From NCBI GenBank assembly GCA_031278135.1, contig JAITKY010000087.1:1-13810 (forward strand): a DNA stretch of 13,810 nucleotides. The letters are read 5' to 3'. Every line of letters starts with the position of its first letter. Within the stretch, counting starts at the first letter, position 1. The translations under genes and the position numbers were made by a program. This document shows, piece by piece, positions 1-7,606 of this stretch. The notes beneath the pieces were generated by a model, which saw only the letters and a list, made by a program, of their open reading frames with translations, did not search any database and was not told the origin of the DNA. The stretch is from Prevotellaceae bacterium. GTDB taxonomy: Bacteria > Bacteroidota > Bacteroidia > Bacteroidales > UBA932.

Positions 1-31
1 GTCATAAAATCGCCAAATAAAAAAAATCATA

Positions 32-39
32 TATATTTG
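32..39 (+). promoter_or_regulatory. Bacteroidota-type -7 box of uvrC
   Basis: TATATTTG matches the TAnnTTTG -7 element of Bacteroidota primary sigma factor promoters. No TTTG is visible at the expected -33 position, close to the window edge. Transcription would start around 45–47, leaving only about 10 nt before the uvrC ATG, so the mRNA would have a very short leader. The box match is seen; promoter function is inferred. Confidence 0.5.
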
Positions 40-56
40 CATAAAATTGGTTTTAT

Positions 57-1871
57 ATGCAAGACGACAAAGAGAGCGAAAAGCTTAAGGAAAAAGTTAG
101 GTTATTACCTCGGGAACCCGGTGTATATCAGTTTTATGATATATTTGGAAAGATAATATATGTAGGTAAGGCGAAGAATTTACGGAAAAGAGTTTCGTCA
201 TATTTTTTGGCAAAGGCCGAACGGGATGTGAAATTACAGGTTATGGTAAAGAAAATCGATGATATACAGCATACTGTAACCCTCAATGAATCGGATGCTC
301 TTTTGCTGGAAAACAACATGATCAAAAAATATCAGCCACGGTACAACGTGCTTCTGAAAGACGACAAAACATATCCGTGGATTTGTGTAACGAACGAAGC
401 GTTTCCGAGAATATTTATTACTCGCAGTAAATCGAAAGACGGTTCAAAGTATTTTGGTCCTTATACTTCGGTCACTACAGTAAAAATTCTGCTCGATCTG
501 ATAAAACACACATACCCGATGCGCACCTGCCGTTTAAATTTGTCGACGATGTCAATTGCAAACAAAAAATATTCTGTGTGTCTTGAATATCATCTTGGAA
601 ACTGTAAAGCTCCTTGCATAAACCGGCAGCAGGAAGACGAATATATGGAATCGGTCGTACAGGCGATCAATATAATCAAAGGCAATACGGGCGACGTACT
701 CAAGACCTTAACAGACAAGATGAACGAAGCGGCGAAAAGACTGGATTTCGAAGAAGCCCACTCACTGAAAGAGAAACTCCAACGACTGGAAAATTATCAA
801 TCGAAATCGGTGATAGTCAATCCATCGATTAACAACATCGATGTGTTTTCGCTTATCTGTGAGCACAATATAGCGTATTCGAACTTTATGCGAGTTGTGA
901 ATGGCGCTGTGGTACAGGTTCATACTTTGGAATTGAAGTTGGCAATAGCAGAAGACAAAGAATCGCTGTTGAGTATGGTAATTATCGAAATGATGCAACG
1001 TTTAGAGGCTCTGTCTCACGAAATTATTGTTCCATTTAAACCCGATACGGAACTCGACGGTAAAATATACACAGTGCCGTTGAGAGGCGATAAACTTGAA
1101 TTGCTGCGACTGTCGGAGAAAAATGTCCGTACTTACCGTATGGAAAAATTGAAACATCTTGCAAAAACTGACCCCGAAAAACATACCGACAGGATTCTGG
1201 GCATCATCAAAACAGATTTGCATCTACCGAAACTTCCTCGCCGCATAGAGTGTTTCGACAACTCCAATATACAGGGTTCCAATCCTGTAGCGGCTTGCGT
1301 AGTGTTTATCAATGCCAGTCCAGCAAAAAAGGAATACCGGCGTTTCAACGTGAAAACAGTCGAAGGTCCCGACGATTTTGCATCGATGAGAGAGATAGTT
1401 TATCGCCGGTACAACAGGCTGTTACGCGAAAAAGCGCTGTTACCGCATCTGATTGTTATCGACGGAGGAAAAGGTCAATTGAGCGCCGCTGTCGAAAGCC
1501 TTAAAAAGTTGAATCTGTTTGACAAAATCCCCATCCTTGGTTTGGCAAAACGTCTGGAAGAGATATATTTCCCCCATGACAGCACCCCTCTTCATCTCAA
1601 CAAAAATTCGGAGACATTGAAGGTACTCATGCGTATCAGAGACGAAGCACACCGTTTCGGTATAACCTTTCACAGGAATAAAAGAAGTTCCAGCTTTATC
1701 AAATCGGAATTGAGCAAAATCAAAGGTGTTGGCAGAGTCACAATAAACAAACTGATGATTGAATTGAAAACAGTATCGGCAGTGAAAAACACACCGAAAG
1801 ACGAATTGACAGCTATAGTTGGAAAACATCTGGCTGAATTGATTTACAATTATTTCAATGAAAAAAAATAG
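57..1871 (+). CDS. uvrC: UvrABC excinuclease subunit C
   Basis: Nuclease subunit of bacterial nucleotide excision repair: it incises the damaged strand on both sides of a lesion marked by UvrA/UvrB, in the cytoplasm. The protein has 604 residues, close to the family's usual ~600. Domains in order: an N-terminal GIY-YIG nuclease (GVY at 22–24, YVG at 35–37, Arg43) for the 3' incision; a UVR motif around 220–250 that contacts UvrB; the UvrC RNase H-like endonuclease for the 5' incision, with ECFDNSN around Asp401, VIDGGKGQ around Asp469 and DEAHRFG around His532, which fit the expected D-D-H catalytic set; and a C-terminal helix-hairpin-helix region (KIKGVGRVTINKL, about 558–600). The ATG at 57 follows a short leader after a TAnnTTTG box. 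No upstream gene is visible, and the next gene is 67 bp away behind its own possible promoter. The product is intact. Confidence 0.97.
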   Translation: MQDDKESEKLKEKVRLLPREPGVYQFYDIFGKIIYVGKAKNLRKRVSSYFLAKAERDVKLQVMVKKIDDIQHTVTLNESDALLLENNMIKKYQPRYNVLLKDDKTYPWICVTNEAFPRIFITRSKSKDGSKYFGPYTSVTTVKILLDLIKHTYPMRTCRLNLSTMSIANKKYSVCLEYHLGNCKAPCINRQQEDEYMESVVQAINIIKGNTGDVLKTLTDKMNEAAKRLDFEEAHSLKEKLQRLENYQSKSVIVNPSINNIDVFSLICEHNIAYSNFMRVVNGAVVQVHTLELKLAIAEDKESLLSMVIIEMMQRLEALSHEIIVPFKPDTELDGKIYTVPLRGDKLELLRLSEKNVRTYRMEKLKHLAKTDPEKHTDRILGIIKTDLHLPKLPRRIECFDNSNIQGSNPVAACVVFINASPAKKEYRRFNVKTVEGPDDFASMREIVYRRYNRLLREKALLPHLIVIDGGKGQLSAAVESLKKLNLFDKIPILGLAKRLEEIYFPHDSTPLHLNKNSETLKVLMRIRDEAHRFGITFHRNKRSSSFIKSELSKIKGVGRVTINKLMIELKTVSAVKNTPKDELTAIVGKHLAELIYNYFNEKK

Positions 1872-1888
1872 TTGTTTAATATTTTTTT
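1862..1888. terminator. A/T-only stem-loop at the uvrC 3' end
   Basis: AAAAAAATA (1862–1870) and TATTTTTTT (1880–1888) are perfect inverted repeats spanning the uvrC stop, with a 9-nt loop. The 3' arm itself is a T run, so it could help release the uvrC transcript. A pure A/T stem is weak and such palindromes also arise by chance in AT-rich DNA. Confidence 0.25.
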
Positions 1889-1889
1889 A

Positions 1890-1897
1890 TAATTTTG
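1890..1897 (+). promoter_or_regulatory. Possible -7 box of the nucleoid-associated protein gene
   Basis: TAATTTTG fits TAnnTTTG, 41 bp before the ATG of the next gene. No good TTTG lies 19–21 bp upstream; the region there is the A/T palindrome at the uvrC end. This is a one-element match only. Confidence 0.35.
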
Positions 1898-1938
1898 AGC
1901 CGGTTTTGTATTACGAAAATGTAAAAAATTAAGGGATA

Positions 1939-2955
1939 ATGATAAACGAAGCATTGATAGATTCATTAGCGCTGCATGTGGTTGGAAATAGAATGAACGA
2001 CGAACTTCTAACTCTCTCGAAAGCGCCTGTAAATATAGATGATGAAATTGTATCGACACTTTCTTCATTTTTTATAACTCCTTTTAAAACAGATAGATAT
2101 TTCACTTTCACTCATCAGGATGGGTTCAAAAATAACGAAGTATTCAAAGCCGTCGCCTCGATATTCGACAATCCGGATAATCTGTACGAATCGTCGGTGA
2201 AACTCGCCGAACGGCTTTTCGATATAACGGACAACACAAAGATAAGAGGCGGAGAATTTTACGCAGTCCGTTTCAACGAATGTACTGTGGATGGTGAAGA
2301 AACAGAGGCAGTTGGCTTATTTAAATCGGAAGGAAAAGAAACATTTTTGAAAATATATCCCACTTCCGGCAATTTCATTTTGGAGAAAGAAGAAGGAATA
2401 AGTTTGCGGAAAATCGACAAAGGCTGTATGATATATAATTTAGAGCGCGATAATGGTTTTCTGGTGTCTATTTCCGACGGTATCCGCAGTGGCGACGAAA
2501 AATACTGGTGCGAAGATTTTCTTCAAGTCCGGCTTTTCGAAAATAATTACACTAAAACTCAGTCAGTCATGAAAGTATGTAAAGAATTTGTATCGGAAAA
2601 ACTGCCGGAAGAATTTGATCTTAGCAAAGCCGACCAGATTGATATACTGAATCGAAGCATGAACTATTTCAAATCGCATGAAATGTTCGACAAGCCGGAA
2701 TTTGAACAGGAAGTGTTTCGGCAACCCGAAGTCATCGAATCGTTTCGCGACTTCGACAGAGGAGATATTCCGATGGATATGACATTCGAAATAGCGCCCG
2801 ATGCAGTCAAAAAACAGTCTAAAATCTTCAAAAGCGTCCTGAAACTCGACAAAAATTTTCACATATACATCCACGGCGACCGTTCGATGATCGAACGTGG
2901 AGAGGATAACGATGGGAAAAAATATTACAAGATTTTCTATGAAAATGAAAGTTAA
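1939..2955 (+). CDS. Nucleoid-associated protein (NdpA / YejK, 37-kDa family)
   Basis: A 338-residue cytoplasmic protein of the NdpA family (E. coli YejK has about the same length). These proteins associate with the nucleoid; the precise role is not well understood. Recognition rests on the family's central block, roughly residues 85–200: ESSVKLAERLFD, IRGGEFYAVRF, VGLFKSEGKETFLKI, then a KIDKGCMIYN stretch and a YWCEDFL motif. No signal peptide or membrane helix is seen, and the protein is acidic with many Asp, Glu and Phe. The ATG at 1939 has AAGGG four bases upstream, unusually Shine-Dalgarno-like for this window. The gene stands alone: uvrC ends 67 bp before it and uppS starts 120 bp after it behind a separate promoter. 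The family call is confident; the biological role is not. Confidence 0.85.
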   Translation: MINEALIDSLALHVVGNRMNDELLTLSKAPVNIDDEIVSTLSSFFITPFKTDRYFTFTHQDGFKNNEVFKAVASIFDNPDNLYESSVKLAERLFDITDNTKIRGGEFYAVRFNECTVDGEETEAVGLFKSEGKETFLKIYPTSGNFILEKEEGISLRKIDKGCMIYNLERDNGFLVSISDGIRSGDEKYWCEDFLQVRLFENNYTKTQSVMKVCKEFVSEKLPEEFDLSKADQIDILNRSMNYFKSHEMFDKPEFEQEVFRQPEVIESFRDFDRGDIPMDMTFEIAPDAVKKQSKIFKSVLKLDKNFHIYIHGDRSMIERGEDNDGKKYYKIFYENES

Positions 2956-2960
2956 ATTTT

Positions 2961-2988
2961 TTTGATAATTAAAAATCAATTATATTTG
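2961..2988 (+). promoter_or_regulatory. Promoter of the uppS–bamA unit
   Basis: TATATTTG at 2981–2988 is a full TAnnTTTG -7 match. TTTG at 2961–2964 ends a run of seven T, giving a 16-bp spacer, shorter than the usual ~19; shifting along the T run would lengthen it. Transcription would begin around 2995, giving an ~80-nt leader whose first bases form a small hairpin (2997–3022). A second -7-like TAAATTTG lies at 3061–3068, almost touching the start codon. Confidence 0.55.
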
Positions 2989-2996
2989 TACAAAAT

Positions 2997-3022
2997 TTAT
3001 TGGTCGAATATTAAGCCAATAA
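2997..3022 (+). promoter_or_regulatory. Leader stem-loop upstream of uppS
   Basis: TTATTGG (2997–3003) and CCAATAA (3016–3022) form a perfect 7-bp stem with a 12-nt loop, almost exactly at the predicted mRNA 5' end. It has no T run after it, so it is not an intrinsic terminator. A 5'-terminal stem could stabilise the message. Pairing is seen; function is inferred. Confidence 0.3.
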
Positions 3023-3075
3023 CGTGAAAATAAAAAGAATGTCCAATATAATGGTAGAAATAAATTTGTATTTAG

Positions 3076-3816
3076 ATGAATGAAATGAAAATCCCTGAAC
3101 ATATTGCCATAATAATGGATGGTAATGGGCGTTGGGCGAAGAAACTGGGATTTAATAGAATATTTGGACACAAAAATGGAATAAAAGCCGTCAGAGAAAC
3201 AGTAGAAATTTGCGGCGAAATCGGTGTCAAGTATTTGACACTTTATGCCTTTTCTGTAGAGAACTGGAACCGCCCTCTGGACGAAATAGAGGCTTTGATG
3301 TTGCTTCTTGTTGAAGCTGTTGTAAAAGAAACTCCGGAGTTGAATAGCAACAATGTACAACTTCGAGCTATCGGGAATCTTTCGACTTTTCCAGAAAATG
3401 TTATGGTCAAGTTAAACCAAGCGATAGAGTTTACATCAAAGAACACGGGTTTGGTTTTAACGCTCGCATTAAGTTATGGTTCCCGATGGGAAATAACCGA
3501 AGCAGTAAAGAAGATAGCAGCGAAAGCAGCAGCGGGAGAAATCGAACCGGAAAGTATAAATGAAAATGTTATTGAACAATATTTAACAACACATGGTATG
3601 CCAGACCCAGAATTAATAATACGCACCAGCGGCGAACAACGACTGAGTAATTTTCTTTTATGGCAGGGTGCATATAGCGAATTTTATTTCCCCGCTATAT
3701 TGTGGCCCGATTTCAGAAAAAATGATTTGTTAGAGGCTATCGATGAATATCGTAAGCGCGAACGAAGATTTGGGAAAACAGGAGAACAAATAAAACAAGA
3801 AAAAGATTTGATTTGA
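3076..3816 (+). CDS. uppS: Isoprenyl transferase (undecaprenyl diphosphate synthase)
   Basis: Adds isopentenyl units in cis to farnesyl diphosphate to make undecaprenyl diphosphate, the lipid carrier for peptidoglycan and surface glycans; acts at the cytoplasmic face of the inner membrane. The 246-residue length is normal. Family motifs are all present: HIAIIMDGNGRWA with catalytic Asp15, Asn17 and Arg19; GHKNG with His32; the FSVENWNRP block with Asn63, Trp64 and Arg66; and IRTSGEQRLSNFLLWQ with Arg183, Arg189 and Ser191, followed by Glu202 in YSEFYF. The ATG at 3076 leaves six residues before the conserved IPEHIAIIMDG; Met4 is an alternative start. The stop TGA overlaps the bamA ATG by one base, so the two are probably translationally coupled in one envelope-biogenesis transcript. 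Confidence 0.97.
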   Translation: MNEMKIPEHIAIIMDGNGRWAKKLGFNRIFGHKNGIKAVRETVEICGEIGVKYLTLYAFSVENWNRPLDEIEALMLLLVEAVVKETPELNSNNVQLRAIGNLSTFPENVMVKLNQAIEFTSKNTGLVLTLALSYGSRWEITEAVKKIAAKAAAGEIEPESINENVIEQYLTTHGMPDPELIIRTSGEQRLSNFLLWQGAYSEFYFPAILWPDFRKNDLLEAIDEYRKRERRFGKTGEQIKQEKDLI

Positions 3817-6383
3817 TGAAACAATTATATCTATTATACTGTATTTTAGCGTTTTTAATATGTAATGCCGTCAAGGCTCAAGTATCTGATTCTATTTCGT
3901 TTTCCGAATTGGATTACGAATTACCCAAAAAGTATGTCATTGAAGATGTTACGGTCACGGGAGTGAATTTTAACGATAAGACTAACATTGTCAATATTTC
4001 GGGATTGACCAAAGGTACGATAATCAGCGTCCCGGGCGACGAAAAATTCCGGCAAGCGGTGAAACGGCTGTGGACACAAAATTCTTTCGGAAGCGTAGAT
4101 ATCAAGCCGGTAAAAACCGAAGGCGAGAAAATCTGGATCGAAATAGCGCTGACCGAACGTCCACGTATCATGAAATGGGAAATCTTGGGCGTGAAAAAGG
4201 GTAAAGTCAAAGAAATAAATGAGATTCTTACACTCAGGAGAGGCTCTTCGCTGTCGGATTACGTGATAAAATCGAACGTCGAAAAAATCAAAAAGTACTA
4301 TGCCGAGAAAGGATATCTTAATTCCGATGTCAAAGTGCAGGTCAAAAACGACACGATTCTGAAAAATTCAGTGAATATAACATTCACTATCGACAGAAAG
4401 AAAAAGGTGAAAATCAGGGAAATAACTTTCGACGGAAACAAGAATATAAAAGACCGGAAGCTCAAAGGCGCCATGAAAGACACTAAGCAGAAAAAAGGAA
4501 TCTCTATTCTTTCGATCTTCAAATCCAAGAAATTCATCGAATCGAAATTCGAAGAAGATAAGGACAATCTCATTGATTACTACAACAGAAAAGGTTATCG
4601 CGACGCCGAAATCCTTTTCGATTCTGTTTATCGGGTATCCGAAAACAGAGTAAACATCGATATCAAAGTACATGAAGGTAAACGTTACTATTTCAGGAAT
4701 ATATCGTGGGTAGGCAACACAAAATACCCTACATTCAAACTCAACGACGTTCTGCGAATACGAAAAGGCGACGTATATGACCAAGTACTGCTGAGCGAAC
4801 GTTTAATAAGCGATGAACAATCGGTTCTGAACTACTTCTATCAGGATCACGGTTACATCTTTTCACACATGATACCCGTCGAAACAAACATCGTCGGCGA
4901 TTCCATTGATTTGGAGATTCGTGTGACCGAAGGCGAACAGGCTTATATCAACCGTGTTACCATATCGGGAAATACGAAAACCAACGAACACGTTATTCGC
5001 CGTGAGTTGCGTACCGTTCCCGGCGATTTGTTCAGTGTTTCGAAGTTTAAAGAGACTATACGTATGTTACAATCGATGAGATATTTCGACGCCGAAGAAT
5101 TAGGTAAAAATGCAACGAATTTTGTGTCGCCAAACGGAAACGATGGAACAGTCGATTTGAATTACAATTTTACGGAAGTATCTCAAGACCAGTTCGAACT
5201 GTCGGGGGGGTACGGTGCCGGCATGTTCATAGGAAGTGTGGGAGTACGATTCTCTAACTTCTCTGCCAAACGTATGTTCGACTTGAAATCGTGGCGTCCG
5301 GTGCCGACGGGCGACGGTCAAGAACTTAGCCTGCGTGTCCAAACAAACGGAAAACGTTATCAGCAGTTCAGTATCAGTTTTATGGAGCCATGGCTGGGAG
5401 GACGCAAACCTATCGGATTTTCGTTAAGCACCTATTATTCACGGCAAACATCCGCTTACAATCCATATTACGATTATAATCATGGCTACAGCAGTTATGG
5501 TTACAGTTCCTATTACAATTATGATTCCAACGAAAGTATGCAGGTTGTGGGAATGTCTGTGGGCTTGAGTCACAGATTAAAATGGCCGGATCAACTGTTT
5601 ACATTGTCGTATAATCTTAATCTTCAACGCTATCTGTTGAAAAACTGGTCAGGTGGATTCCTGTTTTCTACCGGTAACTCAAACAATTTCAGCCTGAATG
5701 TGGCATTTGGACGTAATTCGACAAACCATCAGATTTATCCCTCTCAAGGTTCGACTTTCTCTGTGGGAGTGCAATTTACGCCACCATATTCGTTGTTTGC
5801 CGATAGAAACTACAAGGAAATGAAAGATATCGAGAAATATAAATGGATAGAATACCATAAATGGCATATCGATGGAACATTTTTCACTCCTCTCACATCC
5901 GACAACAAATTAGTGTTGATGGTAAGGGCAAACTTCGGATATCTTGGATATTACAACAAAAAATGGGGATATTCGCCTTTCGAAGGCTTCATTGTCGGTG
6001 GTGGTGGAATGTCGGGCTATGTAATGTATGGACAGGACATTATCGCTCTCCGTGGCTACGAAGACAACTCTTTAACGCCTTATCAAGGCAACGCTTACGC
6101 TGGAAATGTATATAATAAATATACTATGGAGTTGAGATTTCCCGTGATACAGCAACCGGCTTCGTATATCTTCCTGTTAGCATTCCTCGAAGGAGGAAAT
6201 TGTTGGGAATCAATCGATAAATTCAATCCGTTCGACATTAAACGTTCGGTAGGAGCAGGTGTAAGAGTGTACCTTAATATTGTAGGAACTCTGGGATTAG
6301 ACTGGGGATACGGTCTCGACAAAATACCGGGTAAAGACATGAAGAGAAGTCAGTTGCATTTTGTAATGGGACATTCGTTTTAA
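3816..6383 (+). CDS. bamA: Outer membrane protein assembly factor BamA (Omp85)
   Basis: Core of the BAM machine that folds and inserts beta-barrel proteins into the outer membrane. The protein has 855 residues from the ATG at 3816, which overlaps the uppS stop as TGATG; an in-frame TTG one codon earlier is unlikely. A signal peptide runs to about Ala21 (NAVKA, then Gln22). Five POTRA repeats follow at roughly 38–114, 115–195, 196–288, 289–373 and 374–454, each with the beta-alpha-alpha-beta-beta pattern and GN or GxxxG-like turns (FDGNKNI, WVGNTKY, ISGNTKT). The barrel spans about 455–855, with the conserved loop-6 RGY at 746–748 and a C-terminal Phe, the usual outer-membrane insertion signal. 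Odd points: a Tyr/Ser-rich stretch at 546–573, with 10 Tyr in 28 residues and probably extracellular, and a G7 run at 5204–5210 coding for Ser-Gly-Gly at the barrel entrance. Placement between uppS and two skp genes is typical of Bacteroidota. Confidence 0.96.
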   Translation: MKQLYLLYCILAFLICNAVKAQVSDSISFSELDYELPKKYVIEDVTVTGVNFNDKTNIVNISGLTKGTIISVPGDEKFRQAVKRLWTQNSFGSVDIKPVKTEGEKIWIEIALTERPRIMKWEILGVKKGKVKEINEILTLRRGSSLSDYVIKSNVEKIKKYYAEKGYLNSDVKVQVKNDTILKNSVNITFTIDRKKKVKIREITFDGNKNIKDRKLKGAMKDTKQKKGISILSIFKSKKFIESKFEEDKDNLIDYYNRKGYRDAEILFDSVYRVSENRVNIDIKVHEGKRYYFRNISWVGNTKYPTFKLNDVLRIRKGDVYDQVLLSERLISDEQSVLNYFYQDHGYIFSHMIPVETNIVGDSIDLEIRVTEGEQAYINRVTISGNTKTNEHVIRRELRTVPGDLFSVSKFKETIRMLQSMRYFDAEELGKNATNFVSPNGNDGTVDLNYNFTEVSQDQFELSGGYGAGMFIGSVGVRFSNFSAKRMFDLKSWRPVPTGDGQELSLRVQTNGKRYQQFSISFMEPWLGGRKPIGFSLSTYYSRQTSAYNPYYDYNHGYSSYGYSSYYNYDSNESMQVVGMSVGLSHRLKWPDQLFTLSYNLNLQRYLLKNWSGGFLFSTGNSNNFSLNVAFGRNSTNHQIYPSQGSTFSVGVQFTPPYSLFADRNYKEMKDIEKYKWIEYHKWHIDGTFFTPLTSDNKLVLMVRANFGYLGYYNKKWGYSPFEGFIVGGGGMSGYVMYGQDIIALRGYEDNSLTPYQGNAYAGNVYNKYTMELRFPVIQQPASYIFLLAFLEGGNCWESIDKFNPFDIKRSVGAGVRVYLNIVGTLGLDWGYGLDKIPGKDMKRSQLHFVMGHSF

Positions 6384-6399
6384 CAGAAATAAAGATGTT

Positions 6400-6407
6400 T
6401 AATTTTG
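6400..6407 (+). promoter_or_regulatory. Possible -7 box before the first skp gene
   Basis: TAATTTTG fits TAnnTTTG in the 40-bp gap after bamA. Only a TTTT run (6378–6381) lies near the expected -33 position. It could give extra transcription of the chaperone gene besides read-through from bamA. Weak evidence. Confidence 0.3.
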
Positions 6408-6423
6408 TAATAAAATAAAGAAT

Positions 6424-6936
6424 ATGAAGAAAATAAGTACTATTTGTGCAATTCTGATGCTGTCGGCTTTTGCTGTGCAGGCTCAGAAATTCGGCTATGT
6501 GGACTCGGATTATATCCTGAAAAAGATACCGGCATATACTACAGCGCAGGGACAGTTGGAAAAACTGTCGAAACAATATCAGACAGAAGTCGAAGCAAGA
6601 TATAAAGTTGTTCAGGAACTTTATAACAAGTATCAATCGGAAAAAGTGCTTTTGACCGAAGAAATGAGGCAAAAACGTGAGAGTGAAATCATCGCTAAAG
6701 AAAAGGAAGTGAAAGAATTTCAGTCGTCTCACTTTTCGCCGGAGGGAACTTTGGCTAAAAAAAGGGAAGAATTACTCAAACCAATTCAGGACAAAGTTTA
6801 TGCTGCCATCAAAGATATATCGACAGAAGGCGGTTATGCGTTAATTTTCGACATCGCAAACAATCCCGGAGTGGTATATAATAATCCCCGATATGACTTG
6901 AGTGATAAGGTTTTAGAAAAAATGGGGTTTAAATAA
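6424..6936 (+). CDS. OmpH/Skp-family periplasmic chaperone, first copy
   Basis: A 170-residue secreted protein of the Skp/OmpH family, which holds unfolded outer-membrane proteins in the periplasm until BamA takes them; E. coli Skp is about the same size. A signal peptide ends near Ala20 (AVQA, then Gln21). The mature N-terminus, KFGYVDSDYILKKIPAY, is the family's hallmark strand and turn. A long, charged, coiled-coil-prone helical hairpin runs from about 40 to 130, followed by the returning segment with the GGYALIFDIANN core strand. In Skp the hairpins form the arms of a trimeric jellyfish shape; that assembly is family knowledge, not visible here. It lies 40 bp after bamA and is followed by a paralogue. 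The ATG at 6424 follows an A-rich stretch (AATAAAGAAT), the usual initiation context in this phylum. Confidence 0.92.
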   Translation: MKKISTICAILMLSAFAVQAQKFGYVDSDYILKKIPAYTTAQGQLEKLSKQYQTEVEARYKVVQELYNKYQSEKVLLTEEMRQKRESEIIAKEKEVKEFQSSHFSPEGTLAKKREELLKPIQDKVYAAIKDISTEGGYALIFDIANNPGVVYNNPRYDLSDKVLEKMGFK

Positions 6937-6967
6937 TTTGGTATTACAAAAAATAGTATTACCTTTG
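6937..6967 (+). promoter_or_regulatory. Canonical Bacteroidota promoter of the second skp gene
   Basis: TTTG at 6937–6940, a spacer of exactly 19 bp, and TACCTTTG at 6960–6967 match the consensus TTTG-N19-TAnnTTTG in full. It starts directly after the stop codon of the first skp gene. Transcription should begin around 6974, about 35 nt before the ATG at 7009. The second chaperone is thus likely expressed partly independently of bamA and the first copy. Confidence 0.75.
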
Positions 6968-7008
6968 CGACTTGAAATTTTATATTAAATATTATAATTA
7001 AATCATTT

Positions 7009-7527
7009 ATGAGAAAGTTATTATTCTTTGTGTGTATAGCAATCGTTTGTACAGCGTTTCAGGTAAATGCTCAAACGTTTAAATTTGGTCATGTAAATGG
7101 CAATGAAGTAATCGAAATTTTGTACGAATTAGATTCTGTTCAGTTAAAATTGGAGAAAACCCAAAAAGAATTGGAGGAATTAATTAAAGAAGTTGCAGCG
7201 GAATGGGACAGGAAAAGCGTTGAATTTGAGGCAAATCAGGACAAATGGTCTAAAGTGGTCAAAGAAACCAAGCAGGCTGAACTAATGGAGTTAAACAGAC
7301 GCGCTCAATCTCAGCAACAAAACGCTCAACTAAGATTTCAGCAGGAGAATCAGAGACTTATTGGTCTTTTACAAAAAAAGTTGAAAGATGCAGTGGACAA
7401 GGTTGCTAAAGCAGGCGGTTTCACATACATCTTCGACATCAGTGCCGGAAGTCCGATATATGTGAATGAAACACAAAGCACCGATGTCGGAGCTTTGGTG
7501 AAAAAAGAATTGGGGATTTCTAAATAG
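7009..7527 (+). CDS. OmpH/Skp-family periplasmic chaperone, second copy
   Basis: A 172-residue secreted paralogue of the preceding gene. A signal peptide ends near Ala21 (QVNA, then Gln22). The mature start FKFGHVNGNEVIEIL aligns with FGYVDSDYILKKI of the first copy, and the late strand GGFTYIFDISAGSPIY aligns with GGYALIFDIANNPGVVY, so the fold is shared. The central helical arm (about 40–130) is rich in Gln, Glu and Lys and diverges strongly between copies, which suggests different clients rather than simple redundancy (inference). It has its own well-formed promoter and is followed by a strong terminator at 7559–7591, so this gene ends the envelope block. Confidence 0.91.
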   Translation: MRKLLFFVCIAIVCTAFQVNAQTFKFGHVNGNEVIEILYELDSVQLKLEKTQKELEELIKEVAAEWDRKSVEFEANQDKWSKVVKETKQAELMELNRRAQSQQQNAQLRFQQENQRLIGLLQKKLKDAVDKVAKAGGFTYIFDISAGSPIYVNETQSTDVGALVKKELGISK

Positions 7528-7558
7528 GTTATTCATAATGAACAGTTTTTAAAATTTG

Positions 7559-7591
7559 GGCTATTCCTTTAAACAGGGGGTAGCCTTTTTT
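7559..7591 (+). terminator. Intrinsic terminator of the bamA–skp unit
   Basis: An 11-bp stem (7559–7569 paired with 7575–7585; outer GGCTA/TAGCC, three G-U pairs inside) with a 5-nt loop is followed directly by six T at 7586–7591. This is a textbook rho-independent terminator on the plus strand, 31 bp after the second skp stop. It lies just 15 bp before the ATG chosen for the next gene. That is strong evidence against extending the downstream frame to the TTG at 7556. Confidence 0.85.
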
Positions 7592-7606
7592 GTAAAAGCG
7601 ATAACT

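Noticed and set aside
3051..3083. Ten-codon frame (MVEINLYLDE) in the uppS leader, overlapping the uppS start
   Set aside because: Too short to judge and without a ribosome binding site; a leader peptide is possible but unsupported.
2563..3360. Two minus-strand open frames of 138 and 126 codons antisense to the nucleoid protein gene and uppS
   Set aside because: Low-complexity Phe/Ile-rich products without motifs; both overlap well-supported plus-strand genes.
7556..7606. N-terminal extension of the glutamine cyclotransferase to a TTG start
   Set aside because: The extension consists mostly of the terminator stem and T run, and it would hide the lipoprotein signal that starts cleanly at 7607.
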